A stretch of 35,624 nt of DNA from an uncultured bacterium (GTDB taxonomy: Bacteria > Verrucomicrobiota > Lentisphaeria > Victivallales > Victivallaceae), in the NCBI GenBank assembly GCA_900551245.1, contig URVC01000048.1, forward strand, positions 1-35,624, written 5' to 3'. Positions 8,711-16,380 of this stretch are shown piece by piece; the stretch's first letter is position 1; each line of letters begins with the position of its first letter. Made by a program: the position numbers and the translations under genes. The notes below the pieces were generated by a model. The model did no database searches. It was not told the origin of the DNA and worked only from the letters and a program-made list of their open reading frames with translations.

Positions 8711-10367
8711 TTTCGTTGTATTCCTTCAATCGACCCAGTTCATGCACCAGTGTCTCGTTGTTTTTGGCGGCCCGGTAGCGGCTGACGATGCCTTCGAGGT
8801 TGATCGCTCCGCGCATCCGGCTCAGCTGAATGTCGGCCGGAGAGACGTCGCCGGTCCATTCGCTGAATGCCAGCGCGGAACGGGTGCCGTCCATGCTCCA
8901 GAGCGTCCGCATCACGCCGAGATTGTTCTCGTTGATCTCGTCGATGAGGAAGTTGCGGACCGACAGGAAATCGTTCCAGAACGCCTCCTTCGGATTCGGC
9001 GGATTGGCGATGATGATGTTCTCCAGACGCTGCAGCGTCTTGCGGGTGCCGTATACGCCGGTGTTGAACGGCGTAGCGACGGCAGTGTTCGGCGTATTGG
9101 TGATCGGTTCAAGCGCCTCCATCAAGCCGGTATATTTCACCTTCTTGAGCGACGAGAGCCACTTGCAGTGTTCCACCATCGTCAGCTGATTGATCTTGTA
9201 GCTGGTGATGAACCGCAGGAAATCGAGCGCCAGATCGAAGTGTTTCGTCTTCTTCGGAATGCCGAATTTGCCGCTGATGCCGCTGCCCAGCTCGGTGATC
9301 CGCCCGTAGGAGTATTTGCCCAGCGGGTGATCCTTGGCCAGCACCGGGATGTTGATGATCTTCACCGGGAACGGGGAGTTGTTGACCATGCTGTACGCAT
9401 TCCAGCTGCCGTCAAGAAAATAGCCGACATTGCCGGAGAAGAAGAGGTATTTGGTCTGCTCCAGGTCGATCGCCGGGAAGCCGTCCGCAAAGTACTGGCC
9501 GATTTCGGTGACCAGCTCGACCGGGCGGAGCAGAACCTCTTTATCCAGCTCGCCGTCGTTGATCTGGCGGAAGAGTGTCCCCTGCGCAACCCCGTAGCCG
9601 AAGTCGTTTCCGGTATCGGAGAGCCCGCTGCACAGCTGCGACGTGTAGTTGCTGAAAAGCTGCCCGAGCGTCCCCTTGTCGAAGCCGCGCACGCCGATCG
9701 GAATGATCGGGCGGTTGTGCCGCAGCCCGTATTCGCGCATCTTCTCGCAGGTATCCAGCCACTGGGTGACGGTCTCCGGCAGTTTGTCCGTGCCGACCGC
9801 CTTCTTGTAGAGGTCCACATTGACGTAGACGCGGGTGGTGGAGGCGAAGAGGCAGACGCCGAAGAACTCGCTGTAGGAGAGATCGAGCGCGGCGAGCATA
9901 TCGTCGGAAAAACTCTCGCGCCAGCTGTAATTCTCCAGCGGCGTTCCCTTGTTCCACGGATTCTTTTCCCCGATAAACGGGGAGAGCGGCGTGAAATACT
10001 GGTTGTGGATATCGGAGTTCCCGGTAAGCTCCAGCACATCGGCCGGCTCACCGCCGATCAGCTGGGTCAGAAACCACTGGGAGTAGCCGCGCACCGGCAC
10101 GGCGACCTGCCGCACCCGCACCTTGACTCCCTGGCGCTCCTTCTCTTTCTCATAGATCTTGATCGCCTCTTCGAACCCCTCGCGGAATCCGTCCTCCAGC
10201 TGCCAGTGCGCGAAGGTCAGCACCTTGGTGTCCGGCGAGAAGACGGTCATGCCGCCGTGGTTCCGGATCACCATGATCACCGAAAGGATAAAAAAGGCGA
10301 CGGCGAGCCAGACACCGACCTTCTGGAATTTACTGCCGAAGGTCACTTCATCATCGATCTTGCTCAT
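8700..10367 (-). CDS. ABC sugar-binding protein with N-terminal membrane anchor
   Basis: 555 aa, longer than the 400-450 aa typical of family 1 solute-binding proteins. Instead of a lipobox or cleavable signal peptide it has a cytoplasmic N-terminus (about 16 residues) followed by one hydrophobic helix at about residues 17-34 and no nearby Cys, so it is probably tethered directly to the inner membrane. After that the fold follows the SBP_bac_1 pattern: VLTFAHWQLEDGF, GGEPADVLELTG, and YVNVDLYKKA...LPETVTQW with the 'Y-N-x-x-L-F-x-x-x-G' like element. It overlaps the upstream TPR-like gene by 4 nt (ATGA) and the downstream MalF-type gene by 11 nt, fixing it as the binding component of this importer. 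Confidence 0.88.
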   Translation of the reverse strand: MSKIDDEVTFGSKFQKVGVWLAVAFFILSVIMVIRNHGGMTVFSPDTKVLTFAHWQLEDGFREGFEEAIKIYEKEKERQGVKVRVRQVAVPVRGYSQWFLTQLIGGEPADVLELTGNSDIHNQYFTPLSPFIGEKNPWNKGTPLENYSWRESFSDDMLAALDLSYSEFFGVCLFASTTRVYVNVDLYKKAVGTDKLPETVTQWLDTCEKMREYGLRHNRPIIPIGVRGFDKGTLGQLFSNYTSQLCSGLSDTGNDFGYGVAQGTLFRQINDGELDKEVLLRPVELVTEIGQYFADGFPAIDLEQTKYLFFSGNVGYFLDGSWNAYSMVNNSPFPVKIINIPVLAKDHPLGKYSYGRITELGSGISGKFGIPKKTKHFDLALDFLRFITSYKINQLTMVEHCKWLSSLKKVKYTGLMEALEPITNTPNTAVATPFNTGVYGTRKTLQRLENIIIANPPNPKEAFWNDFLSVRNFLIDEINENNLGVMRTLWSMDGTRSALAFSEWTGDVSPADIQLSRMRGAINLEGIVSRYRAAKNNETLVHELGRLKEYNENGN

Positions 10368-11182
10368 TTCTGTTTGCCTTTTGCTTTGATTTCATTGAGA
10401 AACCGCTGGGCAACCACGGCCTGGGCGGAAAACGGATACTTCTTGAGATACTCGTTGAAGTATTTGACCGCCAGCGGCAGATCCCCCACCTTCTTGTAGA
10501 GGAAGAATCCGATGCGGAAGAGCGCCGAACGGTCCTCGCTGGGATTGGCGAAACCGAGTTCATACCCGTCGATCAGATGGCGGACTGCGGTCCGGTAGTC
10601 CTTGCGCATGTTGATGTATTCATATTCGGCCAGCAGGTGGATCGGCGGCAGCAGCTTCCGGTCCCCCTTGAAGTCGGCGATGAACTGTTCGACCCGGTTG
10701 AACATCTCTTCGGAGCTCTTCGGCGACTCCATATGTTCCCGCATCATGTAGAAGAAGGCGTCGCGCGCCGCCTGCGTACCCGGGGCAAGTTTGAGTATCT
10801 TTTCGTAGATCTCGTCGTGGTCGTACTTGTCGCCCTTCGTTCCGTAGATGTCTCGGCGCTGCTTCATGAGCTGAGAAGTGCGGGCCAGCGAAAGCCCCGC
10901 CTGCAACCGGTAACGGAGCGGAACACTTTGATCAATGAAGAGTTCCATAAGTTTGGTCTGACCGGCTTCAATCTTCTGATTGGCGCGGTCATACAGATCG
11001 CAGAGTCCGGAAACCAGCCGGGATTCCGGCAGCTCCGGGTGTTCTTCGGCAAGTTTGCGAGCCACCGGGTAGTTCATCTGGGAATAACTCCGCAGCAGCT
11101 TCACGGCAGGCGCCTCTTCTGCTGCAGCCGCACTCATGGCGGCGGCGGCAAGCAGAACGACCCCCCAGGTAGATTTCACCAT
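10364..11182 (-). CDS. Secreted TPR-like helical repeat protein
   Basis: 272 aa from the ATG at 11182, chosen because AAGGAGGTG lies just upstream and because it gives a signal peptide (MVKSTWGVVLLAAAAMSAAAA); an extension to 11236 would spoil both. The mature chain is alpha-helical with tetratricopeptide-like units: IYEKILKLAPGTQAARDAFFYMM, and near the C-terminus VGDLPLAVKYFNEYLKKYPFSAQAVVAQRFL, which resembles an outer-membrane-assembly BamD/YbgF-type TPR. It is the first gene of the ABC operon, overlapping the binding-protein gene by 4 nt. It may organise the importer or hand over substrate in the periplasm; that role is inference. Confidence 0.8.
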   Translation of the reverse strand: MVKSTWGVVLLAAAAMSAAAAEEAPAVKLLRSYSQMNYPVARKLAEEHPELPESRLVSGLCDLYDRANQKIEAGQTKLMELFIDQSVPLRYRLQAGLSLARTSQLMKQRRDIYGTKGDKYDHDEIYEKILKLAPGTQAARDAFFYMMREHMESPKSSEEMFNRVEQFIADFKGDRKLLPPIHLLAEYEYINMRKDYRTAVRHLIDGYELGFANPSEDRSALFRIGFFLYKKVGDLPLAVKYFNEYLKKYPFSAQAVVAQRFLNEIKAKGKQK

Positions 11183-11265
11183 TGCACCTCCTTCAGATTC
11201 GAGGTACGAAAGGGGACCGTCTACGCGTGTCCACACCCCCGTCTGAATCTGCGTATGAATCGTTG

Positions 11266-11281
11266 GCCGGTCGAAACCGGC
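11266..11281. promoter_or_regulatory. Inverted repeat in the leader of the ABC operon
   Basis: GCCGGT-CGAA-ACCGGC is a perfect 6-bp inverted repeat with a 4-nt centre. It falls about 15-30 nt downstream of the predicted transcription start, inside the roughly 110-nt leader, and could be a second operator or an mRNA hairpin. Confidence 0.45.
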
Positions 11282-11301
11282 GGCTCCAATTTTATTTTAT
11301 A

Positions 11302-11330
11302 ATAATAGCACAAACCGGGTCGGTTTACAA
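11302..11330 (-). promoter_or_regulatory. Promoter of the ABC operon with an operator-like palindrome in the spacer
   Basis: On the - strand a -35 TTGTAA (11325-11330) and a -10 TATTAT (11302-11307) are separated by exactly 17 nt. The spacer and the edge of the -35 hold the palindrome AAACCG-GGT-CGGTTT (11312-11326), an arrangement typical of repressor operators. The local sequence is AT-rich against a GC-rich background. The palindrome is seen; repressor binding is inference. Confidence 0.6.
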
Positions 11331-11474
11331 TAGATCCGGACATATTTTTTCCAACTTTTTTGCCTCCCCGGGAGGAGTTCCAGCCGGATTCCGCGTCAGA
11401 AAAATCGCAACCGTTTCCCTTCGCCCGACTTCGTGCGGCCATAATGTTTTCCGCAGGGAACTCTTCTTTCGCCT

Positions 11475-11502
11475 TTGCATTTGCGCCAAATGGCTGTATA
11501 GT
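11475..11502 (+). promoter_or_regulatory. Promoter of the MATE gene
   Basis: TTGCAT (11475-11480), a 16-nt spacer, and TATAGT (11497-11502), about 98 nt upstream of the MATE start codon. Between the two divergent promoters and up to the MATE gene (11183-11599) I see no coding sequence beyond these sites. Confidence 0.55.
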
Positions 11503-11599
11503 AGGCGGCAGCCATTCGCTCCGGGCGCCCGACATATGCGTTCGAAACGGGCGGCCCTGCGGTTGCATTTCCCCAAAAAACCTCAACCAGATCAGTTCT

Positions 11600-12955
11600 A
11601 TGAATCTCTTCAATCCTCTGAATGACCACATTTTCAACCGGAAACTGTTGTCCCTGGCCTTCCCGATCTCCATGCAGAACCTGATGCTCGCCCTGGTGGC
11701 GGCGGCCGACGCCGTCATGCTCGGCAAGGTCAGTCAGAACGCCATGGCGGCCGTCTCCCTCGCCACCCAGATCCAGTTCGTCCAGAACATGCTGCTCGGC
11801 GCGATCGTCAGCGGTGCGGGAATCCTCGGCGCCCAGTACTGGGGGAAAAAGGATACCGCCGCCCTCGGCAGAATCTTCGGTCTGAGCATCCACGAAGCGA
11901 TGCTGGTTTCGGTGGCGTTCTTCCTCGGCTGCCGCTATTTCCCGGAAAAGCTCATGCTCCTCTTCGCCCACGACCCGGAGCTGGTCGAGATCGGCGCGGA
12001 ATACCTGAAAATCGCCAGCTGGTCCTACCTGCTCACCGGCGTTTCGCAATGTTATCTGGCCATCATGCGCGTCAGCGAGCACGCCTCCCGTTCCGCCTGG
12101 ATCAGTTCGGGCGCGGTCATCGCCAACATCGTCCTCAACTCGATCTTCATCTTCGGCCTGTGCGGCGCTCCGGCCATGGGGGTCAAAGGTGCGGCGCTGG
12201 CGACGGTGCTCGCCCGGGTCATCGAACTTGTCTGGTGCATCGTCTCCAGTTACGAGAAAAGCTTCATTCCGCTGAAACTCAAAGCGGTTTTCACCTTCGA
12301 CAAGACCCTCTTCCTGGATTTCTGGCATTACACGCTCCCGGTGCTCGGCAGCTTTCTGCTCTGGGGAATCGGCTTCACCTCCTACACCGCCATCATGGGC
12401 CATATGGGGCCGGATGCGGCCGCGGCCAACGCGATCGCCGCAGTGGTTCGCGACCTCATGTGCTGCCTCTGCAACGGCATCGCCGCGGGAGCGGGAATCC
12501 TGATCGGCAATGAGCTGGGCGCCGGCAACCTCCAGCTGGGGAAGACCTACGGGGACCGGGCGATGATCCTCTCGTTTCTGATCGGCTTTCTCTCCACCCT
12601 GGTCATTCTCAGCGTCATTCCGCTGGTGTCGCACTCTCTTGAGCTGACCGAGCAGGCGCATCACTACATGGTGGGGATGTTCGTCATCCTCTCGATCTAC
12701 ATGATCGGCCGCTGTGTCTGCACCGTTGTCATCAACGGCATCTTCTCCTCCGGCGGCGACACGCTGTTCGACGTGTACAGCCTGGCCGTCTGCATGTGGG
12801 GAATCGCCCTGCCCTGCGCATTTCTCGGCGCCTTCTACTTTCACCTGCCGGTACTGGTGGTCTACGCCTGCACCTGCGTGGATGAGGTCGGCAAGGTGCC
12901 GTGGGTCATGCTGCACTACCGCCGCTACAAGTGGGTCAGAAACATCACCCGGTGA
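11600..12955 (+). CDS. MATE family efflux transporter
   Basis: 451 aa from the ATG at 11600; the frame continues upstream but without membrane-protein character, and the usual MATE N-terminus begins here (NDHIFNRKLLSLAFPISMQNLML). About twelve hydrophobic helices are visible in two related halves, with the typical first-half segment AADAVMLGKVSQNAMAAVSLATQIQF and the second-half FWHYTLPVLGSFLLWGIGFTSYTAIMGHMG...AANAIAAVV. The family expels drugs or metabolites in exchange for Na+ or H+. The gene stands alone between two - strand operons and has its own promoter. The substrate is unknown. Confidence 0.92.
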   Translation: MNLFNPLNDHIFNRKLLSLAFPISMQNLMLALVAAADAVMLGKVSQNAMAAVSLATQIQFVQNMLLGAIVSGAGILGAQYWGKKDTAALGRIFGLSIHEAMLVSVAFFLGCRYFPEKLMLLFAHDPELVEIGAEYLKIASWSYLLTGVSQCYLAIMRVSEHASRSAWISSGAVIANIVLNSIFIFGLCGAPAMGVKGAALATVLARVIELVWCIVSSYEKSFIPLKLKAVFTFDKTLFLDFWHYTLPVLGSFLLWGIGFTSYTAIMGHMGPDAAAANAIAAVVRDLMCCLCNGIAAGAGILIGNELGAGNLQLGKTYGDRAMILSFLIGFLSTLVILSVIPLVSHSLELTEQAHHYMVGMFVILSIYMIGRCVCTVVINGIFSSGGDTLFDVYSLAVCMWGIALPCAFLGAFYFHLPVLVVYACTCVDEVGKVPWVMLHYRRYKWVRNITR

Positions 12956-12957
12956 AC

Positions 12958-12997
12958 AAAAAAAACGGGAGGCAACGGATCGCTCCGCTGTCTCCCG
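12958..12997 (-). terminator. Intrinsic terminator of the seven-gene catabolic operon
   Basis: The hairpin 12966-12997 has a 9-bp outer stem including one G-U pair, a single mismatch, and a 4-bp inner stem with a TCGC loop. On the - strand it is followed by eight T (A-run 12958-12965). It lies 44 nt past the aldolase stop codon. On the + strand there is no T-run, so the MATE transcript is not obviously stopped here. Confidence 0.85.
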
Positions 12998-13040
12998 CCG
13001 ACCGGAGAAGGCTCTGCCTGCCTTCCCCCGTCTCCCCCCG

Positions 13041-13865
13041 TTACAATCCCGCCAGAAAGCGGATCTCCCGTTTGATAAACTCGGTCGAAGAGTCCACCAC
13101 CGGCGCCATCAGCAGGTCGGCGGCGATGAACTTGTCTCCCGCCTCCAGCAGCCGCGCCTTGAGCTTCTGCTGGAAATCGTACTGGAACTCGGTCGCGATG
13201 TTCACCTTGGCGATGCCGCAGGCGATCACCGCGCGGATCTTCTCCGGCGGCGTTCCCGAACCGCCGTGCAGCACCAGCGGAATCGGAATCGCCTCCCCGA
13301 TCCGCCGGGCGAGTTCCACATCGATCTTCGGCGTATCCTTGTAGAAGCCGTGGGCGGTCCCGATCGAAACCGCCAGAGCGTCCACCTTCGTCTCTTCGTA
13401 GAAACGGATTGTCTCATCGAGCTGGGAGACCGCCATCGTGCTGCCCCCCATCGGCACGTGGCCGATTTCGCTTTCGATCGAAACCCCCGCCTCACGGGCG
13501 AGCTTGACCGCCTCGCGGACCGCCGCGACGTTCTCGTCGAACGGCAGTTTCGACGCGTCGAGCATCACCGAAGTAAATCCCGCCGCGATCGCCCGCCGGA
13601 CCTGTTCGACCGAAGAGCCGTGGTCCAGATGGAGCGCGACCGGCACCGACGCCTGTTCAGCCAGGACGCGGACCGCCGCCCCCAGCGGCTCTCCGTGCCC
13701 GTTGTCGATCAGTCGGCTGTAGAGCTGGACAATCACCGGCTGGCCGAGCTCTTCGGCCGCCCGCACCACCGCCAGCGCCGTCTCGTAGTTGCCGATGTTG
13801 AAGGCACCGACCGCACGCCCCTCCCGCCGGGCGGCGGGAAGGATCTCATTCATCGTAACTAGCAT
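13041..13865 (-). CDS. Class II (zinc) ketose-bisphosphate aldolase family protein
   Basis: 274 aa. The ATG at 13865 has GGAGG 7 nt upstream and overlaps the stop of the preceding gene (ATGCTAG). A second ATG at 13853 is possible. Zinc-ligand blocks of FbaA/GatY/IolJ-type aldolases are present: LHLDHGSS, IGTAHGFYK and LVLHGGSGTP, along with VMLDASKLPFDEN, the conserved substrate region. The reaction is probably reversible cleavage of a ketose 1-phosphate, ketose bisphosphate or 2-deoxy-5-ketogluconate 6-phosphate to DHAP plus an aldehyde. In an operon with IolB and a PfkB kinase it could be an IolJ-type enzyme; with the isomerase and FGGY kinase it could equally split a pentulose or deoxyhexulose phosphate. 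It is the last gene of the operon. Confidence 0.9.
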   Translation of the reverse strand: MLVTMNEILPAARREGRAVGAFNIGNYETALAVVRAAEELGQPVIVQLYSRLIDNGHGEPLGAAVRVLAEQASVPVALHLDHGSSVEQVRRAIAAGFTSVMLDASKLPFDENVAAVREAVKLAREAGVSIESEIGHVPMGGSTMAVSQLDETIRFYEETKVDALAVSIGTAHGFYKDTPKIDVELARRIGEAIPIPLVLHGGSGTPPEKIRAVIACGIAKVNIATEFQYDFQQKLKARLLEAGDKFIAADLLMAPVVDSSTEFIKREIRFLAGL

Positions 13866-14914
13866 AGATCGGCCTCCGCCGCCTCTTCCAGCGTGACGCA
13901 CTTGAGTCCGGCGGCCTCCAGCGCATCGGCGGTGTTGGCGCTCGCCACGATCACCGGCACGTCGGCTTCCGCCTGCGCCGCGACCTTGACCGCCAGCATC
14001 TTCACGAGTTCCGGATAGAGCCGGTCGAGCACCAGCGCCCCCTCCCCGGCGGTGTAGGACTCTTCGACGTTGGTGCCGAACATCCGGTTCTTCACGCCGA
14101 GCAGTGCGAGCAGCTGTTCGGCGCAGTCGCACTTGAGGTAGTTCTTGAGGTAATCGCTCGGCAGGTAGCTCGCGACGCCGGTCTTCCCGGCGAAGGTGAG
14201 ACGCCCCTCCTTCGCAAGTTTCGCAAAGTATCCGGCGGTGAACATCACCTCCGGAACAAGGTTCACTCCGGCGGCCTTGAAGTCGCTCTTCAAAGCGTCG
14301 GCCGCGGCCGGATTGCTGACCAGCAGCACCTTCGCTCCGGTGCCGTTGACCACCGCGGCGAACTTCTCCATCGCCGCCTTCGCGTCAGCCGCGAAGCCGA
14401 GCACGTTCAGCGCCTTGCCGATGCAGCCGCCCCGGACCACGGCGTACGAGACGTTCGCCTTGTCGAGCACCGCCTTCACCGCCTTTTCCACCGACGGACG
14501 CGCCGCGGTGCCGGGATCGACGAAGTAGAGCACGTCGGCCTTGCCTTCGACGCTCCAGTTCTCGGTCGCCTTGAGTTCGGCGGCAACCTGTTTCACCTTC
14601 TCCGGCGCATAACCGGCATCGACGATGTCGCGGCGCAGAGCCAGCTGCAACCCGATCTCGTCGTACCCCTTGCCGTCGTGGTAGCCGTCGCAGTGGAAGC
14701 GGTTCGCACCGGAGAGGTCCGAGCGGTAGATTGCTTCGATGAAATCGGCGTTGCCGATCTCCTCCGGATGCATCCGCACCCGGTCGGCGATCAGCGCGCG
14801 GCCGCGGGGCGTGTCGGATTCACGGCCGGAAACCTGGCCGACCGCCGAGAGATGGCGGCACATGAAGCAGAACCGGCACGAGGACATGACTTCGGGAAAC
14901 TGATTGATCTGCAT
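13859..14914 (-). CDS. GlcF/GlpC-like Fe-S protein scaffold with most cluster cysteines missing
   Basis: 351 aa. Near the N-terminus Cys13-x2-Cys16-x2-Cys19 in SCRFCFMCRH and the following GRESDTPRGRAL strongly resemble Fe-S subunits that partner FAD-linked oxidases. The usual fourth Cys is replaced (RHLSAVG), and the second CxxCxxC cluster region holds only Cys75. The two CCG-like domains keep the pattern but lose cysteines: GGCIGKAL with SNPAAADAL (about 162-208), and TAGEGALVL with ASANTADAL (about 288-332). It lies 3 nt after the FAD oxidase gene and should be its partner. Whether it still carries electrons is doubtful; it may bind one cluster or act as a structural subunit. Recognition is by motif memory, without alignment. 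Confidence 0.75.
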   Translation of the reverse strand: MQINQFPEVMSSCRFCFMCRHLSAVGQVSGRESDTPRGRALIADRVRMHPEEIGNADFIEAIYRSDLSGANRFHCDGYHDGKGYDEIGLQLALRRDIVDAGYAPEKVKQVAAELKATENWSVEGKADVLYFVDPGTAARPSVEKAVKAVLDKANVSYAVVRGGCIGKALNVLGFAADAKAAMEKFAAVVNGTGAKVLLVSNPAAADALKSDFKAAGVNLVPEVMFTAGYFAKLAKEGRLTFAGKTGVASYLPSDYLKNYLKCDCAEQLLALLGVKNRMFGTNVEESYTAGEGALVLDRLYPELVKMLAVKVAAQAEADVPVIVASANTADALEAAGLKCVTLEEAAEADLC

Positions 14915-14917
14915 GAT

Positions 14918-16369
14918 TTAGACTCCTTTGAAACCCATCTTGCCGGGATTCATGATGTTGTTGGGATCGAGCTGCTTCTTGATGTCTTCGAGCACGTACA
15001 TCGCCGGGCCGTAGAGCTCCTTCATCAGCCGGCCGAGTTTGAGGCCGACGCCGTGATGCTCGTTGATGACGCCGCCTTCGCGGATCGCCGCGCGGATCGC
15101 GAGATCCCAGACGCGGTTGTAGAGCGCCGCCGCCTCGGCCGGATCGTCCGGCGCCTTCTCGAAGATGAAGCGCGCATAGAGCATGCAGCCCCAGTCGTAC
15201 CAGTGGGAGAAGTGACCGATGAAGGACGCTTCCGGGAAGTTCTCTTCGACCACGTTCTTCATCGCCCAGTAGACATTTTCGATCTTGCTGAAGGTGGCGA
15301 CGGTGTCCAGCGTGCCGAACGCCTGCGGCATGTGGAACATGTAGGGCGGATAGAAGAACTTGTAGCGGTTCTTCCACCACGCTTCGCCCGATTCGGTGCC
15401 GAGGTCCTCCTTCGGACCGGCGGCGCGGCAGATTTCGCAGGCGCGCTCCATCTGAAGGTCAACCACCTTCTCCGGCCCGTCAAATCCGAAGACCAGATAG
15501 GCTCCTTCGCGGTCGATGCCGAGCACCCGCTTGATCAGCTTCGCGGTTTCCGGGCCGTCGTAGAGACGGACCGCGCAGGGTTGGAGACGACTGTGCATCA
15601 GTCCGGCGCCGGCGGTCATCGCCGTGTGCATATCCGGGAAAAGGAACGCGTGGAACTTGCGCGCCTCCGGAATCGGATGGATCTTCATCGTCACCTTGGT
15701 CATCACGCCGAGCGTCCCCTCGCTGCCGAGGAAGAGCATGGTAAGATCCGGTCCGGAGGCGTGGCGCGGCACCGGGAGCGTGTGGATGATCTCACCGGTC
15801 GGCGTCACCACCTCGAGCGACATGACCATATCCTCGATCTTGCCGTACTTGGTCGAGAGCACGCCGGTGCCGCGGTGGGCGAGGAATCCGCCGATGGTGG
15901 CGCAGGCGATCGACGCCGGGAAGTGCATGGTCGAATAGCCCGCCTTCTCCACCGCCCATTCGAGATGCTGGGCGTTGATGCCGGTTTCGCAGGTGACCGA
16001 AAGGGTGCGCGTATCGATCTCGATGACCCGGTTCATCCGCTTCATGTCGAGGATGATGCCGCCGTAAACCGGCAGTGCGCCGCCCTGGGAACCGGAACCG
16101 CCGCCCCACGGCGTCACCGGAATCTTGTACTGGTTGGCGATCTTCATCACCTTGGCGACCTCTTCGGTCGAACCGGGGTGGACGATGAAGTCGGGTCTCT
16201 GCGGTTCGCGCCCGCGGTCGTGCCACATCTCCGGAATCCAGTAATAGTCGATCGAATGGCCGAGACCGTCGGCCGCGCCGGAGTTGACGAATTCCGCTCC
16301 GACCGCGTCGACGAGTTCGCAGCGGATCATCTGGTACATGTAGTTGTCTTTTGCCAGTTGCATGATCAC
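14918..16369 (-). CDS. FAD-linked oxidase, PCMH-type (GlcD/AGPS-like)
   Basis: 483 aa. The FAD-binding PCMH domain is seen as PVTPWGGGSGSQGGALP (about residues 91-107), LDMKRMNRVIEID, HFPAS..ACATIGGFLAHRGTG, and GSEGTLGVMTKVTMKI. The C-terminal FAD-oxidase domain ends in EHHGVGLKLGRLM and LDPNNIMNPGKMGF, typical of GlcD, D-lactate dehydrogenase and alkyl-DHAP synthase relatives. It probably oxidises a 2-hydroxy acid made in the same pathway (glycolate, lactate or a sugar acid), or acts on an alcohol; the substrate is unknown. It is followed at 3 nt by the Fe-S-like partner gene and preceded at 11 nt by the isomerase gene. No electron-transfer flavoprotein gene is nearby. Confidence 0.88.
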   Translation of the reverse strand: MIMQLAKDNYMYQMIRCELVDAVGAEFVNSGAADGLGHSIDYYWIPEMWHDRGREPQRPDFIVHPGSTEEVAKVMKIANQYKIPVTPWGGGSGSQGGALPVYGGIILDMKRMNRVIEIDTRTLSVTCETGINAQHLEWAVEKAGYSTMHFPASIACATIGGFLAHRGTGVLSTKYGKIEDMVMSLEVVTPTGEIIHTLPVPRHASGPDLTMLFLGSEGTLGVMTKVTMKIHPIPEARKFHAFLFPDMHTAMTAGAGLMHSRLQPCAVRLYDGPETAKLIKRVLGIDREGAYLVFGFDGPEKVVDLQMERACEICRAAGPKEDLGTESGEAWWKNRYKFFYPPYMFHMPQAFGTLDTVATFSKIENVYWAMKNVVEENFPEASFIGHFSHWYDWGCMLYARFIFEKAPDDPAEAAALYNRVWDLAIRAAIREGGVINEHHGVGLKLGRLMKELYGPAMYVLEDIKKQLDPNNIMNPGKMGFKGV

Positions 16370-16380
16370 TCCTGTTGAGG

